From the NCBI GenBank assembly GCA_947630205.1, contig CANRGW010000002.1, positions 1 through 28,838 of the forward strand: a stretch of DNA of 28,838 nucleotides, given 5' to 3'. This DNA comes from an uncultured Bacilli bacterium. Lineage in GTDB: Bacteria; Bacillota_I; Bacilli_A; RF39; UBA660. The position numbers and the translations under genes are program-made. Shown piece after piece: positions 7,397 to 17,027 of the stretch; within the stretch, counting starts at the first letter, position 1; each line of letters opens with the position of its first letter. The notes under the pieces are model-generated. The model searched no databases. It saw only the letters and a list, made by a program, of their open reading frames with translations, and was not told the origin of the DNA.

Positions 7397-10046
7397 TTTT
7401 AGAATTTTTATAATTAAACATTTTATAAATTTCCATAACGAAAAGAATTAATAAAGACATGACAAACAATAAAAGAAGATGAAGTATAGAAATTGGTTCT
7501 GTTTTAAATAAATGACTGAAAAAAGGTACTTCCATGACAATAAATTGTAAAACAAGTGAACTAATAATACTAAAGTAAACAAAGTAATTAGGTAATAAAC
7601 GTTTTTCAAAAATAGATTTATTTTCACTACGACAATTTAAAACATGCATATTTTGTAAAAAGACCATCAAAGCCATAATATAACCTCTTGTAATATTTAA
7701 AGGTAACTTTAAAACTTTAAGTAGATAAACGAATACGATAAAGACTAATATTCCCATCGTCAATCCTGATAATAGAACTTCTTTTATTAAAGTTTTATCA
7801 AATAAATTTTCTTTAGGACTACGAGGAGGATAAGACATAATATCATCTTCTCTTTTTTCAAAAGATAAAGCCAAGTCTTGTAAACCATCCGTTACAACGT
7901 TTAACCAAAGTAATTGAATAGCCAAAAGAGGCATTGGTAAATCAAAAAGAATAGCAAGAACAAAGAATAACACCTCTGCTAAACCACAAGAAATTAACAT
8001 ATAAACAACTTTTCTTATATTACTATAAGCAGCCCTTCCTTCTATGACTCCAGAGACAATTGAAGAAAATTTATCATCCGTTAAAATCATCTTAGAAGTT
8101 TCCAAACTAACATCCGTTCCACTTCCCATAGCAATTCCTATATTAGCCGCTTTAATAGCCGGAGCATCATTAACACCATCTCCCGTTACAGCTACAAATT
8201 CTCCTTGTCTTTTAAAGGAATTAATGATTTCTAACTTTTCTAAAGGAGTAACTCTTGCAAAAACTTTTTTATCTTTAATAAACTTATCAAAAGAAACAGG
8301 TCCTTCTTTAAAATATTTTTCCACTTCATTTCCGGTTGCTATTTCTTCTTTATTTGAAGCAATATTTAATTCATGAGCAATTTTATAAGCCGTTAAAGGA
8401 TGATCTCCTGTTATCATAACAACTTTAATACTTGCATCTAAACAGTTTTTAATAGCATCTAAACAATCAGGACGAATGGGATCAATAAAACCAACTAAAC
8501 CTTGAAATGTTAAATTTTTAATAGCCACTTCTTCTAAATTATCCTCTTTTACAACACCATTTGCTAGAGCAATAACCCGGTAACCATTTCGTGCCAATTC
8601 TTCATTTTGTTTTTTTAATAAAGAAGTATCTAAAGGAACTTTTTTCGAGTCAATCATCATTGTTTTGGAAAATTCTAAAATCTTTTCTAAAGAACCTTTT
8701 ACTGTACAATAGACTCTATCATCATCTTTTATCTTATAAAATAAAGCAGAATATTTATTATAAGACTCATATGGTATTTTTTTAATTATTTTAATATCTT
8801 TAGAAGTAACATTCATTTTTAAAGCCAAAGCTAAAAAAGCAACATCAATAGAGTCTCCTTGATAAGTAACTTTATCCTCCAAAACTTTTAAACTAGCCTC
8901 ATTATTAATAAGTCCTAACTTTATTAAATCTAAAACCATTTGCGTATCATTTTTATCATTAATAATAACTTTTCCCGAAGGATTATAACCACTTCCAGTA
9001 ACTTCAAACTCTTTTTCATTAGGTAAAACAATTATCTTGGCTGTTTGTTCATTAACCGTTAAAGTACCTGTTTTATCACTTGCTATTAAAGTACAACTTC
9101 CTAAAGACTCAACAGAATTTAATTTTTTAACAATAACATTTTCTTTTAACATTCTGCTTGATGCAATTGTCAAAGCCATAGTTAAAGCAAGAGGTAACCC
9201 CTCTGGTAAGGCTGAAATAGTTAAAGCAACAACCGACATAAAGACTTGATCTAATTGATTACCTTTAAAAATTAATAAAATGGTAAGAAAAAAGGCTAAA
9301 ATGATAGCAATAAAACTAATTTGTCGAGAAAACTTTTTAATTCTGATAGTAAGAGGCGATTTTTCTTCTTTCGTCTCAGTAACTGACTTAGCAATTTGTC
9401 CAATTTCTGTTTCTAATCCTGTTCTTACAACAACACAAGTGGCTCTTCCCGTTAAAACAATAGAACCAGCAAAAAGCATATTATTTCTATCTGCTATTGC
9501 TCTTGGCGAAGATAAAACTTCATTACTTTTATGTACACCTAAACTTTCTCCTGTTAAAACAGACTCATCAACCGTTAAATTATAAGCATCAAGAACCCTT
9601 AAATCAGCCGAGATTTTATTCCCCGATTCTAAATATAAAATATCCCCAATAACAAGTTCACTAGAGTCAATTATAACTTCTTTTTCATCCCTTAAAACTT
9701 TACATTTTACTTTAATAATATTTTCTAAACTTAAAGCCTTTTTAATAGCACTATATTCTTGAACCGTTCCCATAAATAAATCAAGAAAGACAATAAAGGC
9801 AACAACTAAACCATCATAATATTCACCAATTAAAAAAGAAAACAAAATAGTTACTAATAAAATAATAACAATAGGATCTAAAATTTGTTTAAAAAATATC
9901 TTAATAATTCCATCATTTTTCTTTTTTGGAAGTTCATTTTTACCATACTTTTTCAAACGGTCTAATGCTTCTTCTGTACTTAAACCATTAAAACTTGTTT
10001 GTAATTTTTTTAAAACTTCTGCAATACCTACATTATAAAAATTCAT
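7386..10046 (-). CDS. P2A-type calcium-transporting P-type ATPase
   Basis: 886 residues, full length. N-terminal actuator with TGES (165-168), M4 motif ALPEGLP (279-285; Glu282), phosphorylation site DKTGT (Asp324), nucleotide domain with KGSLE (450-454, a variant of KGAPE), TGDHP, hinge TGDGVND (621-627), and six C-terminal helices. M6 carries LNVVTDG (Asn716, Asp720), which with Glu282 forms the usual Ca2+ site II. In M5 the family Asn of site I is Gly688 while Glu691 is kept, so a PMR1/PacL-like single-ion stoichiometry is likely; this is inference. It exports cations using ATP. The ATG overlaps the stop of the antiporter gene (ATGA), with GGTGAT as SD inside that gene. Expected partner: the Ca2+/Na+ antiporter upstream. 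Confidence 0.9.
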   Translation of the reverse strand: MNFYNVGIAEVLKKLQTSFNGLSTEEALDRLKKYGKNELPKKKNDGIIKIFFKQILDPIVIILLVTILFSFLIGEYYDGLVVAFIVFLDLFMGTVQEYSAIKKALSLENIIKVKCKVLRDEKEVIIDSSELVIGDILYLESGNKISADLRVLDAYNLTVDESVLTGESLGVHKSNEVLSSPRAIADRNNMLFAGSIVLTGRATCVVVRTGLETEIGQIAKSVTETKEEKSPLTIRIKKFSRQISFIAIILAFFLTILLIFKGNQLDQVFMSVVALTISALPEGLPLALTMALTIASSRMLKENVIVKKLNSVESLGSCTLIASDKTGTLTVNEQTAKIIVLPNEKEFEVTGSGYNPSGKVIINDKNDTQMVLDLIKLGLINNEASLKVLEDKVTYQGDSIDVAFLALALKMNVTSKDIKIIKKIPYESYNKYSALFYKIKDDDRVYCTVKGSLEKILEFSKTMMIDSKKVPLDTSLLKKQNEELARNGYRVIALANGVVKEDNLEEVAIKNLTFQGLVGFIDPIRPDCLDAIKNCLDASIKVVMITGDHPLTAYKIAHELNIASNKEEIATGNEVEKYFKEGPVSFDKFIKDKKVFARVTPLEKLEIINSFKRQGEFVAVTGDGVNDAPAIKAANIGIAMGSGTDVSLETSKMILTDDKFSSIVSGVIEGRAAYSNIRKVVYMLISCGLAEVLFFVLAILFDLPMPLLAIQLLWLNVVTDGLQDLALSFEKREDDIMSYPPRSPKENLFDKTLIKEVLLSGLTMGILVFIVFVYLLKVLKLPLNITRGYIMALMVFLQNMHVLNCRSENKSIFEKRLLPNYFVYFSIISSLVLQFIVMEVPFFSHLFKTEPISILHLLLLFVMSLLILFVMEIYKMFNYKNSKIKS

Positions 10047-10981
10047 CTAATCACCACATATAAAATATAACTAATATATAAAATTATCATAATACATCCC
10101 TCTATTCTATTAATATCCTTTCGATTACCTATAAATATATAAACTATTAAACTAACAATAGCCAAAATAATAATATCTATAAAAGCAAAACTATCAATTA
10201 CAATCGGATTAATAGTAGCAGATAATCCCAATATCAAGAAAATGTTATAAATATTGGTTCCCACTAAATTACCAATAGCCATATCAACTTCTTTTTTCCT
10301 AATAGCAACAATTGAAGTTACTAACTCTGGTAAATTAGTCCCAATCGCGACAATCGTAAGACTAATTAAAGACTCACTTACTTTAAAAAATCTACTTATA
10401 TTAATCGTACTATTAACAACAACATCCGCAGCAACGGCTACCATTGCAATACCTAAAATTATATAAAGGATATCTTTAAAACAAAATTTTCCCTTTTCCA
10501 CTTTTAACTTTTTTTCATCCAAAACACCTAATATTAAAGAATAAGTAAATATTAAAGCAAAACAAAGTAAAAGAATACCCTCACTTCTTGTAATTACATT
10601 AACTACTCCATTATCAAAAAAAGAGTCATAAGCAACAACAAATAAAACAAAACATGATAATAAAGCAAATAAATAATTTTTAATAATAATTTCTCTTTTT
10701 ACCAAAATAGGTCTAATCAAAGCAATAAGTCCTAAAGTAAATAAAATGTTAAACATATTAGAACCAAGTAAATTACCAAGTAATATCTGATTAGAACCCA
10801 CTAAAGATGAAGAAACACTAATAGCAATTTCCGGAACACCCGTTGCAATTGCTACAATCGTAAGTCCAATTACTAAAGTTGGTATTCTTAAAAACTTAGC
10901 TAAATTAACACAGCCATCAACTAATAAATCGGAACCTTTAACAATAACCACTAATCCTAAAAGTAAAAAAACTATGTCCAT
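10043..10981 (-). CDS. CaCA family calcium/sodium (cation) antiporter, YrbG-like
   Basis: 312 residues built from two inverted halves. The alpha repeats are GLTIVAIATGVPEIAISVSSSLVGSNQILLGNLLGSNMFN (split here as about 39-78) and SLTIVAIGTNLPELV (from about 205) ending in GNLVGTNIYN. The paired (G/A)T-x-x-PE motifs and the GN(L)(L/V)G(S/T)N motifs carry the ion-binding residues of the family. About ten membrane segments, separated by a short loop of charged residues near 155-170. It should exchange Ca2+ for Na+ or H+ across the membrane. SD GAGAGG before the ATG. It overlaps the downstream P-type ATPase by 4 bases, so the pair forms a dedicated cation-extrusion operon using ion-gradient and ATP energy. 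Confidence 0.9.
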   Translation of the reverse strand: MDIVFLLLGLVVIVKGSDLLVDGCVNLAKFLRIPTLVIGLTIVAIATGVPEIAISVSSSLVGSNQILLGNLLGSNMFNILFTLGLIALIRPILVKREIIIKNYLFALLSCFVLFVVAYDSFFDNGVVNVITRSEGILLLCFALIFTYSLILGVLDEKKLKVEKGKFCFKDILYIILGIAMVAVAADVVVNSTINISRFFKVSESLISLTIVAIGTNLPELVTSIVAIRKKEVDMAIGNLVGTNIYNIFLILGLSATINPIVIDSFAFIDIIILAIVSLIVYIFIGNRKDINRIEGCIMIILYISYILYVVIR

Positions 10982-11005
10982 AATACCTCTCTATTCTTTA
11001 TAATT

Positions 11006-11014
11006 AGTATAACA
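11006..11014 (-). promoter_or_regulatory. Extended -10 promoter for the antiporter/ATPase operon
   Basis: The minus strand reads TGTTATACT (TGn then TATACT, one mismatch from TATAAT), 25 bases upstream of the antiporter ATG. No -35 of note. A start near 10999 would give a leader of under 20 bases containing the GAGAGG SD. Confidence 0.5.
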
Positions 11015-11059
11015 TGAATACGAATTTTTTCCTAGAATTATTAAGAAAATAAAAACAGA

Positions 11060-11088
11060 TTGATAAAATAACCATTTATGTATAAAAT
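11060..11088 (+). promoter_or_regulatory. Sigma-A promoter for the NlpC/P60 gene
   Basis: TTGATA (11060-11065) and TAAAAT (11083-11088) are separated by exactly 17 bases; each is one mismatch from consensus. Transcription should begin near 11095, right at the AGGTGAT SD, which means the in-frame ATG at 11078 would lie upstream of the message. Confidence 0.6.
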
Positions 11089-11094
11089 AAATAT

Positions 11095-11107
11095 AGGTGA
11101 TAATTTG
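11095..11107 (+). promoter_or_regulatory. SD and TTG start of the NlpC/P60 gene
   Basis: AGGTGAT (11095-11101) is complementary to the end of 16S rRNA and stands at normal distance from TTG 11105, which begins KKILLICLVCILG, a normal signal-anchor N-terminus. ATG 11078 has no SD. Confidence 0.6.
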
Positions 11108-12382
11108 AAAAAAATACTTTTAATTTGCCTAGTTTGTATACTAGGAATAGGAATTATTCTTTCATTAATTAAAAATAATGAGAATAAAACGTTAGAAAAT
11201 AGTTTTAAAGAAAGCGTTTTTGATGAAAGTTATATTGAAAAAATACCTGAAAATGCCAAAATTTATTTAAAAAATTTTCCAAATGATGAAATTTTAAAAA
11301 CAAAAGACGAAATAAAGGTTTTAAATCAAGAAATTTATGAAAAATCAGGTTCAATGTTTAATTTAAAAAATATAAATAAAATAACGAAAGATGAAATAAA
11401 TAATTATATTACTAATTATAAGTTGCCTACTCTTCCTAAATATAATAAGGATAAAATTGTTACTAGTGAAGAAAAAGAATTTATTTTAAATAATCGTAAT
11501 TTAGAAGAAATTAAAGATATAGAAAATCCAATTCATGGAGTTATTGTAAAAAGAGCCAACTTACGTTCTTTTCCAACTGATATAAATTTTTTTGATATAG
11601 AAGGTGTTTATAACTTTGATAGTATTCAAGAAACAGAATTAGTCATTAATACAGAAGTTATAATTTTAAATGAAAGTAAAGATAAAAAATGGTATTTTGT
11701 TTTAACTTATAATTATGCTGGTTGGGTTTTAAAAGAAAATATTGCTTTAATGAGTGATGATGATAGAACTTTCTTTATAGAACCTGATGATTTTGTTGTT
11801 ATAACAGATGCAAGTGTTGAAATTAATAATAAAATTTTGGATATGGGAAGTAAGTTACCTTTTAATAAAACTAAAGAAGATGGCTATGAAGTTTTTATTC
11901 CGGTTAAAGGAAAGGATGACTATGTTGAAAAAGAAAAAATTACTATTCCAAGAGATAAAGGACATATTGGCTATTTAGATTACACTAAAAGAAATGTTAT
12001 TATAGAGGCTTTTAAATATGAAAATGTTCCTTATTCTTGGGGTGGTCTTGATAAAAATGTTGATTGTTCTAGTTATGTTTTAAATATTTATAGAACCTTT
12101 GGATTTAATTTTCCTAGAAATACGAAAGAACAAAATAAAAGTATTGGTACAATTATTAGTTTAAGTGATAAAAGTAAAGAAGAAAAATTAGAAATCATTA
12201 AGGATAAAGCCCCTGCTCTTTTATATCAAAAGGGTCATGTAATGCTTTACCTTGGAAATGTTGATGGGAAAGACTATATAATTCATGCATCAGGGGAAAT
12301 TAAAAATATGAAAGTCTTAGTAAGCGAGTTAAATAATTCATCTTATCTTGATAAAATTTATCAAATTAATACTTTAGATTAA
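11105..12382 (+). CDS. Membrane-anchored SH3 / NlpC-P60 cell-wall peptidase
   Basis: About 425 residues from TTG 11105 (434 if ATG 11078 is used; residue numbers here follow the longer form). A signal anchor (about 11-31) is followed by a Lys/Glu-rich linker, an SH3b1-type domain beginning GVIVKRANLRSFPTD (about 154-225), a second beta-rich segment, and a C-terminal NlpC/P60 domain. The catalytic cysteine is in NVDCSSYVLN (Cys330), with His387 in KGHVMLYLG and a second His403 in YIIHASG; the YSWGG motif before the Cys is also typical. Such enzymes cut gamma-D-Glu-diamino acid or related stem-peptide bonds in peptidoglycan. It stands alone on the plus strand and ends at a terminator shared with the convergent giant Ig protein. 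Confidence 0.87.
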   Translation: MKKILLICLVCILGIGIILSLIKNNENKTLENSFKESVFDESYIEKIPENAKIYLKNFPNDEILKTKDEIKVLNQEIYEKSGSMFNLKNINKITKDEINNYITNYKLPTLPKYNKDKIVTSEEKEFILNNRNLEEIKDIENPIHGVIVKRANLRSFPTDINFFDIEGVYNFDSIQETELVINTEVIILNESKDKKWYFVLTYNYAGWVLKENIALMSDDDRTFFIEPDDFVVITDASVEINNKILDMGSKLPFNKTKEDGYEVFIPVKGKDDYVEKEKITIPRDKGHIGYLDYTKRNVIIEAFKYENVPYSWGGLDKNVDCSSYVLNIYRTFGFNFPRNTKEQNKSIGTIISLSDKSKEEKLEIIKDKAPALLYQKGHVMLYLGNVDGKDYIIHASGEIKNMKVLVSELNNSSYLDKIYQINTLD

Positions 12383-12477
12383 GAAAATATCTTAACAAGT
12401 ACTTTATTAAAAAATAAAATATAAATTTTCCAAATAAAGTTAAAATATAAATAAATTATGTAATTAAAACGAAAAGA

Positions 12478-12520
12478 AAGAACTATTTGAAAATTCTCAA
12501 ACAGTTCTTTTATATTTTTC
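12478..12520. terminator. Bidirectional terminator between convergent genes
   Basis: GAACTATTTGA (12480-12490) pairs with TCAAACAGTTC (12497-12507), 11 bp with one mismatch and a 6-base loop. On the plus strand TTTTATATTTTT follows; on the minus strand TTCTTTTCGTTTT follows. It can end both the NlpC/P60 gene and the Ig-repeat gene. Confidence 0.75.
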
Positions 12521-12527
12521 TAAATTT

Positions 12528-15500
12528 TTATTGATTACAAGCATCAGCTGAACACTCACCACGACAATTTTGAAGTGTATCTTTAGTTTCATCAAAAGTA
12601 TATTTATTAGCTGTCTTTATCTTATCTGTATATTTTGGTTCACTTAAAGTTTTCTCTTTAGAATTTACATACCAATCATTTTCATCATAGCAAGTATTAT
12701 TTAACCATTTTCTAGCTGTTATATTTTGTCCACTTGGTTTAACACAGGCATTTTTATCAGCCGCTTCAACAATCTTGTAACATGTTTTTTCATTGTCTTT
12801 TTCAAAGCCATAACCAGTTTTACATGCTTTAAATTGTTCCGTTTCTTCACGATAACGATAACATGTCATACTTTCAACTACTTTAACAGTTATAGATGCT
12901 GTAAGAGGAGTTTTCACACCAGGATTTTTATATTCAATCGTTATTTTAGAAGTACCTGGTTTTTTAGCAGTAATAACATTATCAGCAACAGAAATTACTT
13001 TTGGTTTACTAGAAGTAATTGTTACATTAGGGTCACTATTTGTATCATTACCATCAGTTGTTTTTAAACGATAATCAATAACAGCCGTTGTTGGAATATA
13101 CTTATTATCCTCACCTTTACTTATTAAAAGTGAATAACTAGAAGTATTACCAGCAATACTTGCTTCAAGTGATGTATAAGTTTGTTTATTTGAAGTAACC
13201 GTAACTTTAATTTTTACTTCTTTCTTTTGGGCCTTAACTGTAACAGTTGTAGAACCAATCTTCTTAGTTGTTATTAAACCAGTTGTAGCATCAATTGTTA
13301 TAAATGATTGTTTAGGTACAGAATATTTAGCACCACGAACTGGTGACCAAGTACCATAAGTTTCATCATACATTTGACATTGTAATTGATATGTATCTCC
13401 ATTAGTAACAGAAATATCTTTACTACCACAGTTAACATCAGTTATTTGAGGTGTTAGTTCACCTTTATTTGTTACTTTTACTTTAACATTCTTAGTTATA
13501 GATTTATTTTTTATATTAACATAAGTTGCGGTAATAGTTGCTTCACCAGCACCAGTACCTGTAACTGTATTACCAGAAATAGAAATTATATTAGAATTAC
13601 TTGTTGTATATTTTACATCATATCCATCCATTGCTTTTTTCTTACCATCTACAGAAAGTGTATAAGCAAGCGTTCCTGTTTCTCCAACTTCTATCTCATT
13701 TTCTACTTTACTATTATTATTTTTAGTAAAACTTACTGCTAACTTATTATAAATAGGTGTACCACTTGTAACATTAATATTAACTTTGGTTTGTTTACCA
13801 TGAGCTTTAACAACTATTTTAGTAGTCCCTTTTTTATAAGCAGATACTTCGCCAGTTTCTTTATCAACACCAGCAATCTTAGTATTTTGAGATGTATAAG
13901 TTGCTTCCGTTATTGGAAGTTTCTCATCATTCGTTTTATCATGCATTGTACAACTTAATTGTCCTTTTTGTCCAGCACTTAAAGTTAATTCTTCACATTC
14001 AAGCGTATCTATAACTTGTTCTGAACTAACCGTTAGAACTAAAGTATCTTTATACTTACGACCTTTATTATTAACAGAGTCAACAACTATTTCAAAAGTA
14101 TCAACTTTAGTTGATGATGGAACATCAATTTTAATTTCACCTTTTGTAATTTCTTTTGGCGTATTATCTAAACTTGTTGTTACCGTAGCACTCTTTAAAT
14201 TTAACTTTTTCCAATTACTAATTTTTAAAGTTATTGTTTGACCTTTAACAACAGAAGATCCAGGTGCATAATTGAAAACTAAATTATCTTCTAAAGTAGG
14301 TAAATCTGATGACATACCAGAATAAACATTTTTTACTTTACCAACTGTACAAGTATAATGATATTCTGTATTTGGTTTATCTATTAAATAAGGGGTATCA
14401 CTCTTACAAGTATCAGATTTTTCTATATTAGTATCAGAGATTACACCATCAGAACATAAACTATAGCAAGTATTATAAATATAGTCTTGTTCCCAATTTT
14501 TAACTCTTATTGCTTCATTTTCAATAACATTAACATTAGCAACAAAATTTACACCCGCTTGACTAGCATGAATTGTTGTTTTACCAACACCATTAGCCTC
14601 AATATAGCCATCTTCAACACTAGCAATTTCAGGATTATCACTTATCCATTCTGTAACTTCTTTAGCTACTTCTTGATAAGTTTCTGGGAAATTAATATAA
14701 ATTGACACTGAACTATCTTTTTCAATATCGAACGAAACTTTAGTATTAGCAGATAAATCTGGACCATCTTTTATTACTTCAAGAGTACCACCTGCTTTTA
14801 AAGTTAGGACTGCTCTTATCTTAAACTCACCATAAGAACCTTTCTTAAAGGTTATATAATAAGTACCATTTGCTTGTTTCTTTTCTTTAACTATCTTTAA
14901 ATCTTTGATAGTTGTTGTTGGTTGATAAATTTCTACTACCGTCTTCTTTAAATCAAAATAATCATCATAACCATTTTCATCTAAATTTAAAGACATACTA
15001 TATTTTGTTTCATTAACTTTTTTATAAGCAAATTTCAACTCTTCTTGAATAAATTTTTTATCTTCTTCTGTTAATTCTTTAACAGGGGCTGGAGTATTTT
15101 CAGGAATAGTTGCTGATTTTGCAACAACCGTTATTTCGATTGTATCATTTTTACCATCACTAAGTTCAGCCGTTACAGTTGCTTTTCCAACAGAAACACC
15201 TTTAACTGAACCATTTACAACTGTTAAAACTTTTTCATCACTTGATTTCCAAGTTAAAGTTTTATCAATAGCATTCGCTGGGAAAACTTCACCTACTAAC
15301 TCTAAAGTATCACCAACTTTAACAGTTGTTCCATTAGGAGTATCTATTTCAACATTATTAGCAAGAGCAGCAATAACTTTTGCATTAAGTTCTGAACTTA
15401 AACCATTAACGGTTTTAGCATAAATAATTGCATCACCAACACCAGTTCCAGTAACTTCTCCACGGTCATTAACTTTAGCAACGGCTTCATTACTACTTTG

Positions 15501-16928
15501 ATAAATGAAATTATTATTTCCTGTATTTCCCTCAGCATTTACATTTCTAGTTTCACCAACTTCCATATTAAATTCAGACTCTTCTAAACTTATTGCTGTT
15601 GGTAAAGGTTCACCTTTTAAAACAGATATTTTAACACTAGCACTAGCACCATTTTGAGTACGAACCGTAATTGTTGCTTCACCAGCACTTAAAGCCGTTA
15701 CATTACCTAGATTATCAACATTAGCAACAACAGGATTATCACTACTCCAACTAAAATTAGTAACGGTTGCCATTTCATCATATCTTGGTGCTAAACTCTT
15801 CATATCACCAATTTCTAATTCATAGAAATCATCAGCAAAACTAACTTTCGTAGCAGCAACTTCTTCATCCGTTACATCAACAGTTACAGTTGCAACTAAG
15901 TCATTAACGGTTCTTGCTGTAATAGTTGTTTTTCCAATTGCAACACCTTGAACTAAACCATCATTTACCGTTGCAACAGATGGATCAGAAGAAATCCAAG
16001 TTACAACATCTTCGGTTACATCAGGTGGAAGCAAAATAAATCCAACTTTTCTTGTTTCTCCATATTTTAATCTTAAATAACTTGCATCTAATTGAATAGA
16101 ATATGGGAATACTATTTTAGTTTTATCAGGTAAATCGAAATAAACTTTTTTATTTTCACTATCGGTAACAATTACTTCACATTGAGCACTTGCATTGCCC
16201 TCTTTTGTTCTTGCTGTAATAGTTGCCATACCAAACCCAATTGGGAAAACTTTTCCAGATGGATCAACGATTGCAACTCCCTCATCACTAGATGAAAAAA
16301 CAATATCTTGATTTGTTGCATCGTATGGTTCAAGTGACACTTTTAAAAGTTGAGATTTACTCTTATTACTTAAATCAAAAACGATTTTTTCACTACTTAA
16401 TTTTAAAGAAGTAGCTGGAACTTTACTATCAGTAACTGTTAAAACACTTTTTTCAATAACATGGTCATCTTCACTAGATTTAACCGTTATATTAACAGTT
16501 CCCTCTTTCTTAGGGTCAACATATCCTGTAATCGAATTTACTTCTGCTATTTCAGGATTACTACTTTCATAGTAAACATTTTTAGCAGTTGATGACTCAG
16601 GATAAACTTGATAATCATATTGAAATTCCCGTCCCTTTTTAACTCCAATACTTCCAACATTTAATAGTATAGACTCTGGAGCAACATGATTAAATTTAAT
16701 AACTCCTGTATATACTAAAGTAAATCCACCTATTCCGCCAATAATAGCAATCAAACTAACAACCATTAAAATCTTATAAAACTTTTGATTTTTTGGTTTT
16801 TCATTTGTATTATTAACAAGATAAGATTGATCAGTATTTGTTTGTTGGTTATTAAGAGACTGATTTTGATTATCATTTTCTTGATAACTACTATAAATAT
16901 CATTATTATTATTATTTTGATTATTCAT
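12528..16928 (-). CDS. Giant membrane-anchored surface protein with about ten BIG2 Ig-like domains
   Basis: 1466 residues. The N-terminus (1-48) is Asn/Gln-rich and probably cytoplasmic, then a membrane segment (about 52-76), then BIG2-type Ig repeats at about 84-166, 172-255, 283-353, 360-437, 444-518, 525-602, 725-802, 977-1053, 1062-1152, 1160-1246 and 1255-1350. Most show the W/Y-x-SSDP-x-VA-x-V and G-x-ATIT(A/V) pattern. Two cysteine-rich parts interrupt or follow the repeats: four Cys at 821-860 and eight Cys in the last 111 residues. No LPXTG motif or catalytic domain was seen, so the protein is probably an anchored stalk or adhesin; the role is inference. SD AAGGAG lies before the ATG. 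Transcription starts about 120 bases upstream, leaving a leader with a small open frame. Confidence 0.85.
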   Translation of the reverse strand: MNNQNNNNNDIYSSYQENDNQNQSLNNQQTNTDQSYLVNNTNEKPKNQKFYKILMVVSLIAIIGGIGGFTLVYTGVIKFNHVAPESILLNVGSIGVKKGREFQYDYQVYPESSTAKNVYYESSNPEIAEVNSITGYVDPKKEGTVNITVKSSEDDHVIEKSVLTVTDSKVPATSLKLSSEKIVFDLSNKSKSQLLKVSLEPYDATNQDIVFSSSDEGVAIVDPSGKVFPIGFGMATITARTKEGNASAQCEVIVTDSENKKVYFDLPDKTKIVFPYSIQLDASYLRLKYGETRKVGFILLPPDVTEDVVTWISSDPSVATVNDGLVQGVAIGKTTITARTVNDLVATVTVDVTDEEVAATKVSFADDFYELEIGDMKSLAPRYDEMATVTNFSWSSDNPVVANVDNLGNVTALSAGEATITVRTQNGASASVKISVLKGEPLPTAISLEESEFNMEVGETRNVNAEGNTGNNNFIYQSSNEAVAKVNDRGEVTGTGVGDAIIYAKTVNGLSSELNAKVIAALANNVEIDTPNGTTVKVGDTLELVGEVFPANAIDKTLTWKSSDEKVLTVVNGSVKGVSVGKATVTAELSDGKNDTIEITVVAKSATIPENTPAPVKELTEEDKKFIQEELKFAYKKVNETKYSMSLNLDENGYDDYFDLKKTVVEIYQPTTTIKDLKIVKEKKQANGTYYITFKKGSYGEFKIRAVLTLKAGGTLEVIKDGPDLSANTKVSFDIEKDSSVSIYINFPETYQEVAKEVTEWISDNPEIASVEDGYIEANGVGKTTIHASQAGVNFVANVNVIENEAIRVKNWEQDYIYNTCYSLCSDGVISDTNIEKSDTCKSDTPYLIDKPNTEYHYTCTVGKVKNVYSGMSSDLPTLEDNLVFNYAPGSSVVKGQTITLKISNWKKLNLKSATVTTSLDNTPKEITKGEIKIDVPSSTKVDTFEIVVDSVNNKGRKYKDTLVLTVSSEQVIDTLECEELTLSAGQKGQLSCTMHDKTNDEKLPITEATYTSQNTKIAGVDKETGEVSAYKKGTTKIVVKAHGKQTKVNINVTSGTPIYNKLAVSFTKNNNSKVENEIEVGETGTLAYTLSVDGKKKAMDGYDVKYTTSNSNIISISGNTVTGTGAGEATITATYVNIKNKSITKNVKVKVTNKGELTPQITDVNCGSKDISVTNGDTYQLQCQMYDETYGTWSPVRGAKYSVPKQSFITIDATTGLITTKKIGSTTVTVKAQKKEVKIKVTVTSNKQTYTSLEASIAGNTSSYSLLISKGEDNKYIPTTAVIDYRLKTTDGNDTNSDPNVTITSSKPKVISVADNVITAKKPGTSKITIEYKNPGVKTPLTASITVKVVESMTCYRYREETEQFKACKTGYGFEKDNEKTCYKIVEAADKNACVKPSGQNITARKWLNNTCYDENDWYVNSKEKTLSEPKYTDKIKTANKYTFDETKDTLQNCRGECSADACNQ

Positions 16929-16985
16929 TACAAACTCCTTTTCTAAATACTTTTATTTTAAAATATTAAAATCTAAGATGCTAAA

Positions 16986-17027
16986 CTATAAGCGCCTCCT
17001 TTCCAGGTTGACAATTATTTGACACAT
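16986..17027 (-). CDS. Possible 13-residue leader peptide MCQIIVNLERRRL
   Basis: ATG through TAG, 14 codons, within the leader of the giant Ig gene. AGGAAGG lies 12 bases upstream; a 5-bp hairpin ACACA/TGTGT covers the gap and the ATG, which would bring the SD nearer or hide the start. The last codons include AGG AGG CGC, arginine codons that are rare in this AT-rich window. The three consecutive arginines contain a +X+ type motif known to stall ribosomes with macrolides. Translation and any regulatory role are inference; the peptide matches nothing I can name. Confidence 0.35.
   Translation of the reverse strand: MCQIIVNLERRRL

Noticed and set aside
8044..9585. Several open frames on the plus strand inside the ATPase gene
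   Set aside because: They are mirror frames of conserved ATPase motifs, lack SD sites and encode no recognisable protein.
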